Notes: a model not told the origin generated them from the letters alone. A stretch of DNA of 64,000 nucleotides from Alopecurus myosuroides (GCA_028641055.1 CM054062.1:176641664-176705663); one strand, 5' to 3'. Shown: positions 1 to 11,811, counted from the stretch's first letter. Program-made: numbers and translations.

Positions 1-145
1 AATGCGTATTCTTGTCCAATATATACGAAATCAAATATGTACTTATCGAATATTTGCAGATATATCCACTATATTATAATCTCAACAAATTTTGAACAGC
101 AAGGAGAACATGAGGATGGTTTCAACAGAGGGAGGTCACGGCGAT

Positions 146-635
146 TAGGGGTGGAAACAGATTTGATAGTGACCTTTTCACATCCGTTCTCACATCCGCT
201 TTTATATGTTGACGAATATAAAAACGGATTGGATATTACTCGAATACGATGCATGTTTCTCAGTTTGGAATGAAAACGAATATAACGAAATAATAGATTC
301 GTGTGAGTCAACTATGGAACGGAAAGACATAAACATAGCATAGCGATATTATACACACTAGTTTAAAGTTCAATTACAGAAAATACATTTGATCACTTTG
401 TTATTCTTTTTAGGCTGGGTAATTGCCATATTGGGCTCAAATTACTAGAATTGTCTAAACATAATTTTATTGGAATATGAATATATGTAAATATTCGTAT
501 TTCTAAAACAAATCTAAATATTTACCACATCCATTTCAATTTTTGCTTGAATTCTGATATTTCTACGTCCATTTTTAATTTCTCGAATTTGAATGCCGGA
601 TAATTCAGACTATCCACTATAAATTTTCACCCCTA
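146..635. mobile_element. Possible non-autonomous hAT-like element (weak)
   Basis: The left edge reads TTAGGGGTGGAAA (from 145) and the right edge reads TTTTCACCCCTAA (to 636), an imperfect terminal inverted repeat of about 12 bp. TAGGGGTG-type ends are common in plant hAT elements. The interior is AT-rich with no coding capacity. I could not find a matching 8-bp target duplication, so this may be chance or an eroded copy. Confidence 0.25.
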
Positions 636-2600
636 AGGACAATCAGGCTCTAAGGCCAGCGCTCGACGACACCCTGAGATGGCCAAATCAAGTTAAGCAT
701 GAGAGTAGTCTGTGCGTAGGCAAACAAAACTTGTATTGGATTCAGTGTGTAGTTGAGCATTGAACATGAATTTGTTTAGTTGAAAACTAACAATCGCTAA
801 ATAGTTATTAAAGCTCAAAGCGTGATTATGGTTTTTTTTCTTCTGAAATGGAGGCTATATCCTAAATCTCTGCATCAAAATAATGCACACAATCGGTTTT
901 TAATTAATAATAAAGCAAAACCCGCAATGCCTTACAAAAAGTTACAATAATCAACCGGAAGCCACCTACCTGACGATAAAGTCGTCACACCTACAAATCT
1001 ACACTTGATGAAATGAGTGGTCATAATCGAAGCCACATGCGCTGACTTAACACACCAACGCGCATCATCTAAACCAGAGGCCTCACCCAAGCCGCCTGAT
1101 AGCGACCCGGGAGCACAATCTGGTCGAGCACACCAGGCATGCGCCGACACGTACGCTGATACTACGCTAGCGCCATCTTCCACTGAGCCATCTTCCCAAG
1201 TAATCACTGCAAAGACCATGCGAGGCATGCCGTCGACGTCGCTACGACACCAAACAACGCTTCCGCCCTACGCGAGTCCATCATGGCATGTCCGCCGTGG
1301 AGACCCCGTAGCACCATGTCGCCGAGTCTCGCCGTTGTCGACGCAGCAAGACGTACACCGTTCTACCACTGACCCCTCCAGTCGAGTCCAGCTCCAAGAA
1401 CGATGCCCACGACAGGGACATGACGAAGAGACACCAATATCATCCGATCTGAGAAGTCCGGATCTAGGGTTTCCCCTAGAGCCTGGAAAACGCGAAGACG
1501 GACATGATACCACGTCAGCGCCTTCAAGAAGGAGTCGACGCCCATGAGCGTTGTCGCTGCCGGCTCCGGCTAAAACCAGAGGCGAGCTTTCGCTCGGTCG
1601 CCAGTCACCTCCACCTCCCAGCCAGACCATCGGCACGAGCGGGTCAACAGTCGTTGCACGCTGATGCCTTCAACAAGGCAACGAAGCAAAACGCCGCCAT
1701 CGCTCGCACGGTTTTCACCGGCAACTATGTCTCTCTGATTCCCAGCCGGGACTAGATCACGAATCTCGCGATCCGACAACCCAGCCACAGGCCGACCACC
1801 TCCGGCGAAAGAGAAGACCACCACCGCCATGCCCGGAGCAGACCTCGAGCATCCTTCGTGATGCAGACGTGGCCTAGGGGAGACTCCGCTCATCGGCAAC
1901 AGAGAAGCGTCGGGATAGGCAGCGAGCTCGCCGCCCTACCAGGCCCAAACGGGCCCAGATCGAAGCCGACGCCCGTGCCACACCCGCCTACCGCCGCCGT
2001 AGCCAAGAGGCAGACCCGTCCCGACCGAGGCGCGTGATTAGGAGGTAAGCTTTCGTCTATTTCTTCTACCTAGTATGATATATGGAATTATCAAACGGTT
2101 GGCTAGGAATTATTTGGTTACTTATAAGTGATACAGAAACCTCAAAAGCGTACTTGGAGCCGTTAGCATTTTTTGACTTGCGATGCTCCATTGTCCATTC
2201 CTAATCTTAGCTACTAGAACTAGATCCCTAGTGGACCTTGTTGTGGCGTGTGCGTGGGGGTGGACCCGGTGTACATTGCCGTCACTGGCCAAAATGTGCG
2301 TGCCGTTAGTAGGAGGGGCTTCCCATTTGGTGTGATCAATGTCCTCCGCACTCGTGCAATTCCCACTCGATCGTCTGCTTTGTCAGCGGGCCTGTTGACC
2401 GGCATCGATTTAAAAGAGCAGCCAGCGAGCTAGTTGAGGTCGCCATCACACGACAGTCAGCTTGGGTGGCGGCGTGGTTGGGCTGACGTGGCGCGCACCC
2501 GGAGCGCTGGCGGTGCAGATGGGGTACGGCAGGCCGCATGCATCCTCCTGCTAATTCCATGGCGTAATCATTCCTACTAATTCTTTTTTCCTCCCATTGG
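636..2600. other. Intergenic, no supported gene
   Basis: The first part (636-920) is AT-rich. From about 930 to 2035 the sequence becomes GC-rich and open in several frames on both strands, but no frame shows a recognisable domain, splice pattern or consistent start. It may be a decayed repeat. 2040-2600 is ordinary unique-looking DNA leading into the promoter of the acid phosphatase gene. Confidence 0.4.
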
Positions 2601-2659
2601 ACGATGACTCATGGCGCTGTCAAGGCATGAACCTTCCGGGCCGTCTTCGGTTCCCTCCC

Positions 2660-2666
2660 TATAAAA
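2660..2666 (+). promoter_or_regulatory. TATA box of the acid phosphatase gene
   Basis: TATAAAA follows a pyrimidine-rich stretch and lies about 220 bp upstream of the chosen start codon. This places transcription start near 2690-2700. Confidence 0.6.
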
Positions 2667-2754
2667 TCCACGCGTAACGCCGGCTGCTTCTCGGACACCA
2701 GTCTCGATCGGTTGGTTTGGCTGCCGCGCGCATTGGCACAGCGATCCATCGAAG

Positions 2755-2854
2755 GTAAGATTTAACATCGTCCTTCCTTGTATCTTGTCTTTGTTTTTGT
2801 TTGGAAATGGAACATGATCGTGACCCTGTGGGAACTTTCGATGGAAGGTTTCAG
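2755..2854 (+). other. Probable intron in the 5' leader
   Basis: The leader contains a strong donor (AAG|GTAAGA at 2754/2755) and an acceptor with a pyrimidine run (TTTCAG ending at 2854). Splicing would remove the upstream ATGs at 2778 and 2801 and leave the ATG at 2883 as the first one. This is inference from splice signals only. Confidence 0.45.
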
Positions 2855-2882
2855 CCCACGTTGCTTGATACACGCACCTCCA

Positions 2883-3781
2883 ATGGCGGCTTCCTCCCGG
2901 TCGCTTGCTCAGTGGGTGCTGTTCACGCTTGTCCTGCCGCCGCATCTCCTCTGCCCCAGCTCGGCGCACGACGACGGCAGCTGCCTCAGCTGGCGCGTCA
3001 TGGTGGAGGCCAACAACGCGAGGGGCTGGCGCACGGTGCCGGCGCCCTGCGTCGGGTACGTCAGGAGCTACATGACGCGGGGCCAGTACGGCAGGGACCT
3101 GGACAGCGTCATGGAGCAGGTGTCCGCGTACGTCGACCAGATCGCCGCCGCCGCCGACGGCCTCGACGCCTGGATCTTCGACATCGACGACACCTGCCTC
3201 TCCAACCTGCTCTACTACCAAGCCAAGCGCTTCGGGTACGTACGTCCAGGTCCATTTCATCTTTTTGAGTGTTCACCAGGGGGGTCCAAAGTCCATTTCA
3301 TATTTTCACCTGAGAGATTCTGTTTTTCAGGGCTTATGATCCCTTGGCTTTCAAGAACTGGGCGAGCCAAGGTGCCTGCCCGGGGATACCTGCGGTTCTT
3401 CAGTTGTTTGTGACGTTGCAAGACAAGGGATTCAAGGTTTTTCTGCTTTCGGGGAGGGACGAGGAGACTCTCGGCTCCTGCACGTCCCAGAATTTGGAGG
3501 CAGAGGGGTTCTCGGGGTACGAGAGGCTCCTCATGAGGTAAACACCTGGCCTCTTGTTTGGTTCCAGTGTGAATTTGGCTGACGTGCCACCATGCGTTTG
3601 CAGAACTCCGGATTACCGAGGGCAGAGCTCGTCGCTGTTCAAGTCCGCCATGAGGAAGCAGCTGGTGGACGAGGGCTACACGATCCGGGGCAACGTCGGG
3701 GACCAGTGGAGCGACCTGCAGGGCGATAACGTCGGCGACCGTGTGTTCAAGATACCGAACCCGATGTACTTTGTCCCGTGA
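2883..3781 (+). CDS. HAD-superfamily acid phosphatase / vegetative storage protein-like
   Basis: Three exons fit one reading frame: 2883-3235, 3331-3537 and 3604-3781, with GT-AG introns, giving 245 residues, normal for plant class-B acid phosphatases. The N-terminus has a hydrophobic signal-peptide-like stretch (residues ~9-28) ending before SAHDD, suggesting entry into the secretory pathway (apoplast or vacuole). The HAD motifs are present in order: motif I WIFDIDDTCLSN (catalytic aspartates in DIDDT), motif II LLSGRDEE (Ser), a conserved Lys region before the end, and motif IV GNVGDQWSDL. The family hydrolyses phosphate monoesters; some members serve as storage proteins, but the intact DxDxT suggests activity. 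The start was chosen because the signal peptide follows at once and an upstream leader intron is plausible. No frameshift or stop is seen. It is the only gene here that looks like a functional host gene. Confidence 0.9.
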
Positions 3782-3993
3782 AAAAATGTCGGATCGCCAC
3801 CGCCGTCCGGCATTGTGGCCGGCCTGCCTCACTAAATTTGTCAGCAAGGCTAGTGCAAATTAACGAAACGAGCATTCTAGGGGCTCTGTAAGCAAACGGC
3901 CGACATGTGGCCGAACAAGCATACAACTTAAAAGCACATGGTCGAATCCAACACGTCCTCATGTCATTATTTCCAAGTCACTAGCCAAGTTCA

Positions 3994-4020
3994 GGCGCGG
4001 CGCACGCCGCGCCGTGCTAG
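3994..4020 (+). mobile_element. Candidate Helitron 3' terminus
   Basis: A perfect GC-rich hairpin (9-bp arms GGCGCGGCG and CGCCGCGCC, 2-nt loop) at 3994-4013 is followed by GTG and then CTAG at 4017-4020, with T as the next base. Helitrons end in CTRR preceded by a short hairpin and insert between A and T. The acid phosphatase stop codon is only 213 bp from the hairpin. No matching 5' TC terminus was identified, so only the 3' end is claimed. Confidence 0.4.
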
Positions 4021-4118
4021 TTTTCTTATTTTTGTGCATCGTTGTAGTGGGTTTTGAACTGTGGTCTTAGCTAGTGTGTTTATGTTACGGCCACAGAAGT
4101 AGCTCTCAAGAGATAGTA

Positions 4119-4248
4119 GTCCCTACCTGTCAAAATATAAGATGTTTTAGCATTTTCTAAACAAAACGTATCTAGACATGTTTTAGTGTGTCTAGGTACA
4201 TGTTATGTAAAAAATGCTAAAAAATCTTACATTTTGATACAGAGCGAA
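4119..4248. mobile_element. Degenerate Stowaway-like MITE
   Basis: A TA-flanked ~130-bp segment whose two halves are inverted copies: TATAAGATGTTTTAGCA near the left end pairs with TGCTAAAAAATCTTACA near the right end. The outer ends have drifted from the usual CTCCCTCCGT. Its subterminal sequence matches the intact element at 4418. Confidence 0.55.
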
Positions 4249-4417
4249 TACTTAGCAGTAGCGGCGGCGGTGGTGGTATTTTACAAGGATGTAAATTGGT
4301 AGACCGTGTTGTAGCTGATCGCGGATAAAATTAATTATACATATGCTAATTAGCTATATAACTATAATGGAAGGTACATAGTCATATAAAGCTAAGTACT
4401 TAGGTGGTTGCGATTTA

Positions 4418-4482
4418 CTCCCTCCGTATCACAATATAAGATGTTTTAGCTAAAACATCTTACATTTTCGATACGGAGGGAG
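4418..4482. mobile_element. Minimal Stowaway MITE (65 bp, almost wholly palindromic)
   Basis: The ends CTCCCTCCGT and ACGGAGGGAG are perfect inverted repeats flanked by TA on both sides (4416-4417 and 4483-4484). The two arms meet at TTAGCTAA with essentially no internal sequence, so the element is two TIRs joined together. It is a non-autonomous Tc1/mariner-type element. Confidence 0.85.
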
Positions 4483-4484
4483 TA

Positions 4485-7400
4485 AGTTTTTCCATTGTTT
4501 TGGTTTTGCCCTGGTTGATGGCGAAAGGGGGTGGGATAACAACCTAGCACAGCAGATAACCAGCAATGAAGGAACTGCCTACTTACTTAGATACATAGCC
4601 AGTTGTGAAAGAAAAACAAATATCTCTATACAAACAGCGAGGCTCATTCCAAACACTGCAATCCTCATGATTTTCAGAAAGCATTATTGCTACCGAGCAA
4701 TACAACCATTTTTTGTTTGAAAAAACATCATGAATAAACCAAAAACTTTGAGCAATCACTAATGCATTCCTTGATCATTTTCAGCAGCTCTGAGTAGCTG
4801 AAGCATGATGATGGTCATATCAAACTACAGCTTCCATGCTTTCACATATGACTATTTCCGCACTGAAAAATGAACAATTCCTAAATTTCCCTGAAACAGA
4901 TGGCACATATAATCGATTGAGAACAGTGTACTTGTATGTACCAACCGGTGGAAGTAAAGCAATTCTATCTACGAATAAGAAAATACGGCAACACATATAT
5001 ACATTCAATAAGGCGATCGAAAGTAAATAGCTTTACCATGTTGCAAATATGGCGGCGCATCTGATAACACAGTGCACATGCAGTCAGATTATCCAGAAAA
5101 TCGTTTGTTTATTAATTAGTTATTGGAAAACAGTGCAGAGCGGTCTAAAAATAAGGAGGAAATTTAAATATCACTACAGTTTAGTTCTCCCTGTAAAACT
5201 CAAAATTTGCATCAGATGCATCTAGAATGTAAGTTGGGTGATGGTATTGAGTAACAGACAGAATGTATACGATTATACTTTCAGTCCGTAACTAAAAAAC
5301 ATGCAAGACTCACCGTGATGAATAAGTATAAACTTGCCCTGTTTCAAAAAAGTGCATAATAAAAAAGCAGCAGTTTACCATTGAAGGCACACATAGTGAT
5401 AATGGCGTCCAACGCCATATCTTCTGAAACCGGGTGTACTCACTGTCATTCACTCCAGATGAACTATGTAATTATAAATGAACATATGTTAAGTTGTGTT
5501 CATACACAATACTCTAAGATGTACCGTAGATAATTATCAGATCACTCGAAACACACATCAATTCTTTGCTTTCATTCCACTTTTAACAATATATTATCTT
5601 ATTTTTTCTAGATTTGAAGTTTTCTACATGGAACTAAAAACTTCAATTACCAAACGTGATTAACCTAAATCTCTACTTTGTTGCATATTCAGAACTAAAT
5701 CACAATGCAAATTATCGATGCAAAAATATTGATGGATGAAGCTATTAGATGAGAAGCTTAATACTGATATAGCTATATATCTGTTTCACTAAAAGACAGA
5801 ATGTGCGAGAATGATTTGATCCGCTACTACATTACCCTCATTTAAACTAAAAAGGTTCGTCTATAGCACGATTTTACCAGTCAATTACATTCGGAAATAT
5901 TGGTGAACAAAATGAGGAGTAATCTGCCTCATAAAGTCAGATGAACAATTGAGTTCGTGACTACTTCAAGCAAAGAATTTTGTTCCTCGCTATACTTCAA
6001 ACAAATGAGACTGAATTGTTCATTGCTCTGTCGTGTCGTTAAAAAAAGAAAATGCACCTTACTGGAGGATAAAATTATCTACATTGACAATTCAACATGT
6101 ATATCATAATACTTTCAGAAAATAAGCGTAAAATGTCTTAACATGTTACTCAACATAACAACGGAAACTAATTCACCTTCTTAAGAGGCCAATAACACTG
6201 GGAGAAGAGAAACTACCAATTCTAGAAAACATGGTAGATTTATGTAGGACTAAACACCATAGACAGATGCTAAAGTTTCCCTAATCCTAATGCTTCTTGA
6301 AAAGAAATATTTCCATAAGCTAACTCCTGTACATAAATTGTTCAGATGGAAGAGGTAAGAGGGCTAAATAGAATAGAAGACAAAAGATTCAGTGACTTGT
6401 GTTGAGTCTTACGTTTCTGCATACAAGACACTTGCTAAACACCATTCAGTTAGGCATTTCATACAAACGACTGCAGTTGTACCAATCAAGAGTAGGTAAT
6501 GCCTTCTGAAGTAGATTAAAACAAAGAAGCACAATGAAAACCGACAGAAAAATGCCTCTCCTTGACCTACATTTCATCCTTAGTGTATTGTCACATGAGG
6601 TCCAACAACTAAATGTAGATGGAAACAATCACAGGAGATACTGACAGCACCATATACTTGCCACCGTTGCTGTGATGTGAGAAAATAAAAGAAAATCAAA
6701 GAAAACTATGCGGCCTGGAAACCTCAACTTCTTTTCATTTAGATTCTAGCTCTTTGGCAGATTCTTTGTTATGAGAATCACCGGCCAATTTTTCTGACTC
6801 TAAAAGAGTTTCTTATTCAGTACGTCTGAGAGTAAGATAATAAAAATCTTTCATATTATAACTAATCAAAATTTATGCCAAGACACTAGACCATACAATA
6901 AAGCTGACCTCCATAAGTGCTTAAGCTGATCATTTGCATCATGCACCAAGTGATTGGACCATATCATCACAAGAGTACGAACATGACTGAGAATAAAATA
7001 GTGTTCAATTCTATGCATACATCATGCAGCAAGTGATTGGATCCTATCTTTGTAAAAGTAACAGCTAGACTGAAAATCAATCCTTTCACATGCTGATGGA
7101 GTGGCAAGTATATGCTGCATAAAAACATGTCCCTATCGCATATGCTGGTAAAGTGGCGAGTCTAAGCTTTTTAAAATGAAATAATGGGTAGAAACAGGAC
7201 CATATTGCATATACAGCAGCCTGCGGTGATATATGACAATTTATAATAAAAAATTCTTGTTTCACCAGCTATTTAATTCTTACAGAAGAAAACCGCCTAA
7301 AAATTAGAAGCCGTTCTCTAAGGTGTAAATGTTAATTTCTGCATGACACAAGTATGTCTTTTCTGGCGTGTGTAAACATACATTTGGTGCTGCATGTGCT

Positions 7401-8220
7401 ATCTTTTCTGTTAGTTATACTTGATCCCAAAATAGACCAGCTAATCCTGAGATGAAGAAGTCACCATGGGCTAATCTCCGTTTTTGGGTAAAAATCATTT
7501 CAGACTGAAATGAAAACTAACAAATCAAACAATTAAAATGTAACCGATCATGCACGACGCACTACTCACCTTCTCCTGTGGTGGCAGTCACATAATTCTT
7601 GCACTCAGCGGACAGCACAGAGAACTTAAACAGCACAAATTACCATCGGTACTGCCATTTTCAGATATACACATATACTGATGCTACTCCCTCTACGCCC
7701 CCAATGTTATGCAGTTGGACAAAGACAGAAAAAACAGAAAAAAAAAATTGAGAGGAAAGGGAGGACCAGACATGTCGTTTCTTATCAGAACCTGTCAATT
7801 ATTTCAAGCTGGAGTATTGCAACTCTGGAACTTGTTATATTCCTGTGAAGAAGGCTAGAATCATCTAAAATCAAGTCTGGCGCATCATACAATTGGGGAA
7901 AAAACGAAAGAGTGGATTCTTGACCATACAACATAGGACTCCCACACACCTCGACAACGGATAAAAAACCTATGATAGGAGCACACGATCAGACGACAAG
8001 AAGTGCAAATGGTTCGAGGCAGAGATAGTACTACACACCTGTGGGTCGGACACAGAGAGACTGAGAGAGGATTGCAGGCGTAAATGACAACGGAACATGG
8101 TATGCGTGAGCCGCCTCGACAGCGACGGTGCCGGCCATGACGACCAAGACTTCGAGGTGCCGACTGCCGCCGATTCATGCGCTCCAGCAGCTTCCACGGC
8201 TTATCTGTGACGTCCACCTT
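4485..8220. other. AT-rich non-coding stretch
   Basis: About 3.7 kb with no ORF above ~60 codons and no recognised domain on either strand. It could be intergenic or introns of a transcript starting near 8200 on the minus strand, where a GC-rich open stretch (8223-8030) ends in a donor-like CAG|GTGTG. No protein match supports a gene. Confidence 0.4.
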
Positions 8221-8228
8221 CAAGGTGG

Positions 8229-8830
8229 TTGAGGCGGCACGACATTAGATTTGGCTCTAGCTCCGGCCTTAGACGACCATGGGCATGCCGTGACTGTCCA
8301 CCGTCGGGCAGATGTCCCTTCAGGCTTCAGCTTGCCCCGGAGATCCTGGATGCGGAAGGGCTCTTCGCGCCGTCGTCACCTCAAATCCCGCACGACCGCC
8401 GCCACGACGCCGCTGCTCGTCTACTATCCTGCAGCGCCACCCCGCCGCCGCAGCGCCGCGAACACCCATGTTCAGGCCGGCTGTCGGCAGCACATCTCCC
8501 GCTCTGCGTGCCGCCTGCCCTCCTCCTCCTCTCGCTGGAGCCGATTCCGGCGGTGATGTCGACCTTGCCTTGTTGACCGCAGCGGTACACATGCTGCCAT
8601 TAGATCAGAGGACTGGAGCGCTCAGCACTTGGCGCGGCCGAATCACTGCCCGCTCTGCGTGCGCCTGCCATCCTCCTCCTCTCGCTGGAGCCGATTCCGG
8701 CACCGATCTCGACCTTGCCTTGTTGACCGCAGCGGCACACGGACTTCCATCAGGTCGGAGGAATGGAGCGCTCAGCGCCCGGCGCGGCCGAATCAATGCG
8801 TTCACGGCTACAAAATCGGAATTCAGTTAG
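8229..8830 (+). other. GC-rich open region, hypothetical
   Basis: Several overlapping frames are open. The longest (8312-8830, 172 codons) is rich in Ala, Pro and Arg and contains a duplicated block (see the tandem repeat at 8500). No known domain, signal peptide or convincing start context is visible. It may be a decayed gene or an exon of an unrecognised transcript. Confidence 0.25.
8500..8801 (+). repeat. Two-copy 151-bp tandem duplication
   Basis: Unit 1 (8500-8650) and unit 2 (8651-8801) share CTCTGCGTGC, TCGCTGGAGCCGATTCCGGC, TCGACCTTGCCTTGTTGACC and GGCGCGGCCGAATCA in order. In the 8312 frame both copies are read as the same protein block (LAGADSG, DLALLTAA, GALS, RGRI), because a one-base indel between copies keeps them in register. 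Confidence 0.75.
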
Positions 8831-9317
8831 ACATTAGTGGAGGAGAAACAGAGGAAATCAAGAGAACACGGACGGACAGGGCGGTCGGGGAAAGACAAAA
8901 GGACGGACGGACACTGAGATGTCGAGAAGGGGAACTGGAGTTTCCGAGAAGGCCGGTAGACGTGGCGACACCACCACAAAATCAAGACTCCAAACGCCTT
9001 GAGCTGGCCCACCACGACCGCACGAGGGAGGAAATCTAGCTGTGCCTCACAGGACCGAAGCGGCAAGACGCACATGGAAAGGACGCACGTGTCGCGCAAA
9101 CAAATAGGCTGATGACCACCAAAATTCTATGAAAATTAGAATGCTACGTGGTTTCGGATAGTAGATATTCGCTTTGTTGATGAACGATAATCGAATGACA
9201 GGTGGTATTCAGAATAGAGCGTCCCCAATGTAGAAATAAGAGCAGACCATAAGACAAAAAAAGAAGTTTAAGACTCACCCTTAAACATGGTGGAGGTCGC
9301 TCTTAGGTAGAAACATC
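8831..9317. other. Intergenic, nothing recognised
   Basis: Unique-looking sequence of mixed composition without a supportable ORF, RNA gene or repeat end. Confidence 0.4.
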
Positions 9318-9479
9318 TAAAGACCAGTCTTAACGGTCGCCATAGTGGTTAAAAAAATGTTTGTTATCTCTTCTCTCTCGGATATGTATAGAATCTCATC
9401 CAATCTTACATGGACTTGTAAATATTTTAAGCATTGCATGGTTCATGTGTGGGCTCCACCATGGCCATAACTGGTCTTA
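9318..9479. mobile_element. Probable small MITE
   Basis: The left end (TAAAGACCAGTCTTAACGG then GCCATAGTGG) and the right end (CCACCATGGCCATAACTGG then TCTTA) are imperfect inverted repeats of ~25 bp enclosing ~110 bp of AT-rich DNA. This resembles grass DNA-transposon MITEs, but no clear target duplication was found, so the superfamily is not assigned. Confidence 0.4.
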
Positions 9480-9626
9480 ATCATCGTGAGAATTTCGAGT
9501 TTTTAGCATAAAACCACCGGTTTAGAGCTAAATTTTCGAAAAACACCACTTTATGTTTGAATCGCGGAAAATCACCATCTTAGCCCTATTTTTTTCAAAT
9601 CGAGCAAATCGCGAATTGTAACCAAA

Positions 9627-10089
9627 TTGACACGATTTCTAACGTGTGGAGCGCACCTATCATTGACTTTTATGCACAATTTTTCTTTTGAAAATAGAGG
9701 CCAAGCCCCGGTCCGGCCTCGTCCCCAACTACCATGCACGCCAACAGCCCCGGGTGCCACCGACGAGGCCGAACGCCCGTGCCGCTGCGCGCCGACCTCG
9801 AGCATCGCCGACGACCCATCTCGAATCCGTGCCCGCCCACGCCATAGACCGCATCCCACGGCCGAGCAGCTTTGCGCAAGACGACGACCTCGCCGGCCTG
9901 TCGCGCGACGGCGCCCACGCCGTGAAGGCGCACGGGGATGGCGACCTCGCCGCTGGGCTGGCGCGCGACGGTGCCAACTCCGTGGAGGTGCACGGGGACG
10001 GCGACATCACCGGCTGGTGCACTAGTACGCCCACGCCATAGAGGCGCACGAGGACGGGGACCTCGCTGAGCTGGCGCACGACGGCCCCC
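9627..10089 (+). pseudogene. GC-rich gene fragment with ~60-bp tandem repeats, cut by element F
   Basis: The frame starting at 9688 encodes a short repeated motif (RDGAHAVKAHGDGDL, then RDGANSVEVHGDGDI) from about 9890. Three successive units of ~57-70 bp are visible (sharing GCGCACGGGGATGGCGACCT-type sequence), the third with a stop. The repeat array runs straight into the F LTR at 10090, so the rest was probably displaced by the insertion. No known family was recognised. Confidence 0.35.
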
Positions 10090-10778
10090 TGAACGAATAG
10101 TATGGGCACCTAGAGGGAGGGTGAATCGGTGCTATGACCAATTTTAATTTTTCTTCAAATGAAGGCTTGACACAAAGGTAAATTCTCTAGATATGCAACT
10201 AAGGTGAATTACCTATATGACAACAATAACAACAAACAAGATACAAGCACAAAGTAAAGAAGAGGGAACGAGATAACCGATAACGGAAACACGCGGTGAC
10301 AATGATGTAATCCCGAGTTCCTCCTTTTGAGTGGAGTACATCTCGTTGGAAGGGTGTGAGTTTCGCCACAAAGGCCTACTCAAGCCACAAAGGACTCACC
10401 CTATTCTGCAATGAACCTTGCCAAAAAGGCCTAGTTCACCTTCCACTATTGATCCCCTTTGAGGAGGGAATCGAGTCCTTTACAACGAGCTTAAGGCACA
10501 CACCCACAACCAAATTGGGGTTCCCAAGAATCACCAACAATCACCAAGAGAGTAGCAATGGAGTCTAGGTTTTCCACAAAGAAACCCTAAAATCGAATCC
10601 CTCAAGAGAATGAGAGGGGAAATGAAAACCGGTTGGTGAAGATGTAGATTGGGGCCTTCTTCTTCAATCCTCCAAATATCAACGAGTTTGGCTGGAGAGA
10701 TTGAGAGAAATCTATGATTTGGTGAGCTCAATAAATGCACATTAATGGCTTGGACGAACTAGATTACTTGGGGAAGAA

Positions 10779-10801
10779 GGAGGGGTATTTATACCCCCTC
10801 C
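10779..10801 (-). promoter_or_regulatory. TATA element inside an inverted repeat (F LTR)
   Basis: TATTTATA sits in the centre of near-perfect arms (GGAGGGG on the left, CCCCCTCC on the right, one extra C). The TATA-like core reads the same on both strands. Confidence 0.55.
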
Positions 10802-10856
10802 CAAAATGTGGTCGTTGCAGCAGAAAATTCGACCCGCAAATTCCGGTTCATACTTG

Positions 10857-11195
10857 AACCGGAAATTCCGGTTAGGCTTCTTCTTCAGATATGGATTTCG
10901 ACAGCCGTTGAGCTCAACCGGAAATTCCGGTTTCTTCAAATTATCCGGTCAGAATTTCCGGCTCGCTTCTGTGCTAAAAAAAATGTTCCAACCGGAAATT
11001 CCGGTTGGTCCGGAGATTTCCGGTTGACTTCTGTGAGCATAAACTCCAAATTCTTAGCCGTTTTTGCTCTTGATATTCCCCAACCGGAATATCCGGTTGG
11101 TCCGGAAATTTTCGGTTGACTCCAGGGGCCAATGTCATAGAAAATCTCCTCAAACGGAATTTCCGGTTGTGCCACAAATATCCGGTTGAAATATC
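10857..11195. repeat. Array of AACCGGAAATTCCGGTT palindromes in the F LTR
   Basis: The 17-bp near-perfect palindrome AACCGGAAATTCCGGTT and one- or two-base variants recur at 10857, 10916, 10989, 11008, 11081, 11100, 11153 and 11175, separated by unrelated spacers of 2-60 bp. Confidence 0.8.
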
Positions 11196-11350
11196 CAGTT
11201 GGTCGACAAATATGGCTGATCTAACTTCACCTTCTTTTTCGGTGTTCGATGCGGATGAATAAATAAACACCTGCACCACTTAACAGCTTGATAAATAATG
11301 TCATTATAACTAACACACAAAACCTTAGGAAAAACGAAAAGCACTTTCAA

Positions 11351-11364
11351 TTTCCCCCTTTTTT
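11351..11364 (-). promoter_or_regulatory. Polypurine tract of element F
   Basis: Minus-strand AAAAAAGGGGGAAA lies directly before the TG that opens the 3' LTR (complement of 11349-11348). It would prime plus-strand DNA synthesis. Confidence 0.75.
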
Positions 11365-11811
11365 GTGTTAGATGACAATACTAAGATTTGCAATAAAACC
11401 GAAATACAACATCATGCTTGTGAAAGAGACTGAAATTTCTCCTCCTATAAGTATGCACACTTTTGTTTGCCTTGACATGCAAATACAACTCGAAGAGGAG
11501 AGTGATTTCCAACAAACATCACAACATGATAAAACGAGACAATATCCACTATATTGAGATAGAGATGAATACTATACCTTGTGCGAAGAGATAATATGAA
11601 GATCATAATATATGATAACCTCAACATAGATAGATAACCAACTAGATGATCCATGATAGCATAGTCTCACAATAACACAAACATAGTTCAATACGAGAAA
11701 GCAAATAGTTTTGAAACAAAAACAAGATACTAAATGGACACAAGCTCTTAAGGAATGGTAGACGAACATGCTTGTGCCCGAACCCTTGCAAATCCCCGTA
11801 GTCCTAACAGA
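11365..11811. other. F untranslated spacer between PPT and extra ORF
   Basis: AT-rich sequence with no coding capacity, in the 3' untranslated position of element F. Confidence 0.5.

Larger units (their letters stand above)
10090..11349 (-). repeat. 3' LTR of element F
   Basis: In plus orientation it begins TGAACGAATAG and ends GCACTTTCA, giving TG...CA ends and a length of 1,260 bp. The inner edge adjoins the polypurine tract at 11351. The outer edge is inferred from the CCCTCTAGGTG-type sequence typical of the 3' end of SIRE-like copia LTRs. The partner LTR is outside the window, so the outer boundary is not proven. Confidence 0.6.

Noticed and set aside
1017..1899. Overlapping ORFs of 100-176 codons on both strands
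   Set aside because: GC-rich sequence open in several frames at once; no domain, no shared start or splice signals, low-complexity composition.
2577..3847. Long minus-strand ORFs opposite the acid phosphatase
   Set aside because: Shadows of the real exons on the other strand, caused by high GC at third codon positions.
9627..10025. 132-codon arginine-rich ORF
   Set aside because: Arginine/proline-rich frame of a GC-rich tandem repeat; the alternative frame carries the repeated peptide, so this frame is not favoured.
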